Shown here piece after piece: positions 63,672 through 64,000 of a stretch of DNA of 64,000 nucleotides (its first letter is position 1; the number at the start of each line of letters is the position of its first letter). The notes below the pieces were generated by a model. That model searched no databases. It was not told the origin of the DNA and saw only the letters and a program-made list of their open reading frames with translations. The position numbers and the translations under genes are program-made. The stretch lies in contig CAVSPW010000005.1 in NCBI GenBank assembly GCA_963729935.1, positions 744,001 through 808,000 on the forward strand, in the 5' to 3' direction. This DNA comes from CAIKMD01 sp963729935. Lineage in GTDB: Bacteria > Pseudomonadota > Alphaproteobacteria > ATCC43930 > CGMCC-115725.

Positions 63672-64000
63672 TCACGATACCGCGGCCAGAGACGACCGGT
63701 CCCGCCCGAATACGTCGTCGAGGAGACGCAGCGCCGCAGACCACCCGCAATCGGCTTCGACGCGCCGGCGAGCCTTCGAGCCGACCTCGCGGCCCCTGTC
63801 GCTCAAAGCGGCAACCACGCCGCTGGCAAAACCGGCCGCGCTCGCCGAGGAAAATACCTCCTCGCCGGGGGTGAATTCCAAACCGTCAAGCGCTGCCGGC
63901 GTCGCGACCACCGGCTTGGCCATCGCCATTCCTTCGAGCACGTTGTTCGCGATGCCGCGCGCAACGCGCAACGGCACCACGACCGCATCGGCATGCGCAA
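63672..64000 (-). CDS. Glycosyltransferase, C-terminal part, cut by the window
   Basis: About 109 residues of the C-terminal half of a GT4-type glycosyltransferase; the frame is open to the window end. The stretch VVVPLRVARGIANNVLEGMAMAKPVVATPAALDGLEF includes the donor-binding E(x7)E-like region and closely resembles TIGR03087 sugar transferases of PEP-CTERM/XrtA exopolysaccharide loci. It is on the same strand as the UDP-glucose dehydrogenase gene, 195 bp upstream of it, suggesting a polysaccharide cluster beyond the edge. Confidence 0.75.
   Translation of the reverse strand, partial: AHADAVVVPLRVARGIANNVLEGMAMAKPVVATPAALDGLEFTPGEEVFSSASAAGFASGVVAALSDRGREVGSKARRRVEADCGWSAALRLLDDVFGRDRSSLAAVS

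Overview
The window reads as chromosomal DNA from a free-living, aerobic, GC-rich alphaproteobacterium. By gene content I would guess the Rhodospirillales or a neighbouring order, but nothing here fixes the genus. The grounds are an sdhCDAB operon next to a citrate-lyase-like CoA lyase, a convergent xerC/lpd pair, the urtABCDE-ureDABCEFG block, the cobT-cobS-DnaJ/BolA group, an IalB-like protein and a SemiSWEET. I found no phage, insertion sequence, CRISPR array or replication origin.

Layout. 1-7.6 kb: the 3' part of xerC faces a minus-strand TCA block, mdh - sucA - sucB - lpd. sucA is split by a one-base insertion. sucCD, which often sit between mdh and sucA in this class, are absent. 7.7-15.2 kb: an SDR oxidoreductase, then the minus-strand run asd - CoA lyase - sdhC - sdhD - sdhA - sdhB - zapE. 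15.4-24.9 kb: panB, two divergent small lipoproteins, a pirin, a Gld-like ABC exporter cassette (ATPase, permease, GldG-like protein, DUF4340 protein), a glutathione peroxidase, a soluble sulfite-oxidase-like molybdoenzyme and a LysE-type exporter. 24.9-31.3 kb: a MscS-type channel, a frameshifted recX, an ABC-2 permease without a visible ATPase, an aldo/keto reductase, a SemiSWEET and an FAD monooxygenase. 31.4-36.2 kb: argD-argF-hslO, a proline-rich lipoprotein, then folE and apaG.

36.5-47.2 kb is the most coherent unit: a complete urea ABC importer followed without a break by a complete nickel urease (structural genes plus ureD, E, F and G). A sequence matching the sigma-54 GG-N10-GC promoter rule lies in front of it, and a 10-bp perfect stem-loop separates the binding-protein gene urtA from the permease genes. 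The cell can therefore import urea and hydrolyse it to ammonium, probably under nitrogen control.

47.2-57.2 kb: tRNA-Ala(CGC), yggT, a DUF167 gene, folD, an OmpA-like lipoprotein, a glycine-zipper lipoprotein, argG, an ArsC-like protein, rlmN with an IalB-like gene upstream, a GNAT acetyltransferase and a solitary chemoreceptor. 57.2-61.1 kb: aerobic cobaltochelatase subunits cobT and cobS, a J-domain protein and a BolA protein. 61.1-64 kb: a UDP-glucuronate decarboxylase-like epimerase, a UDP-glucose dehydrogenase and the C-terminal end of a glycosyltransferase resembling those of PEP-CTERM/XrtA exopolysaccharide loci. These probably mark the edge of a surface polysaccharide cluster that continues past the window.

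Most of the window is housekeeping. I did not see a convincing wholly new system. The best leads are the regulatory structure of the urea block, the argD leader hairpin, the Gld-like cassette, the polysaccharide edge, and the two frameshifts, which may be sequence errors.
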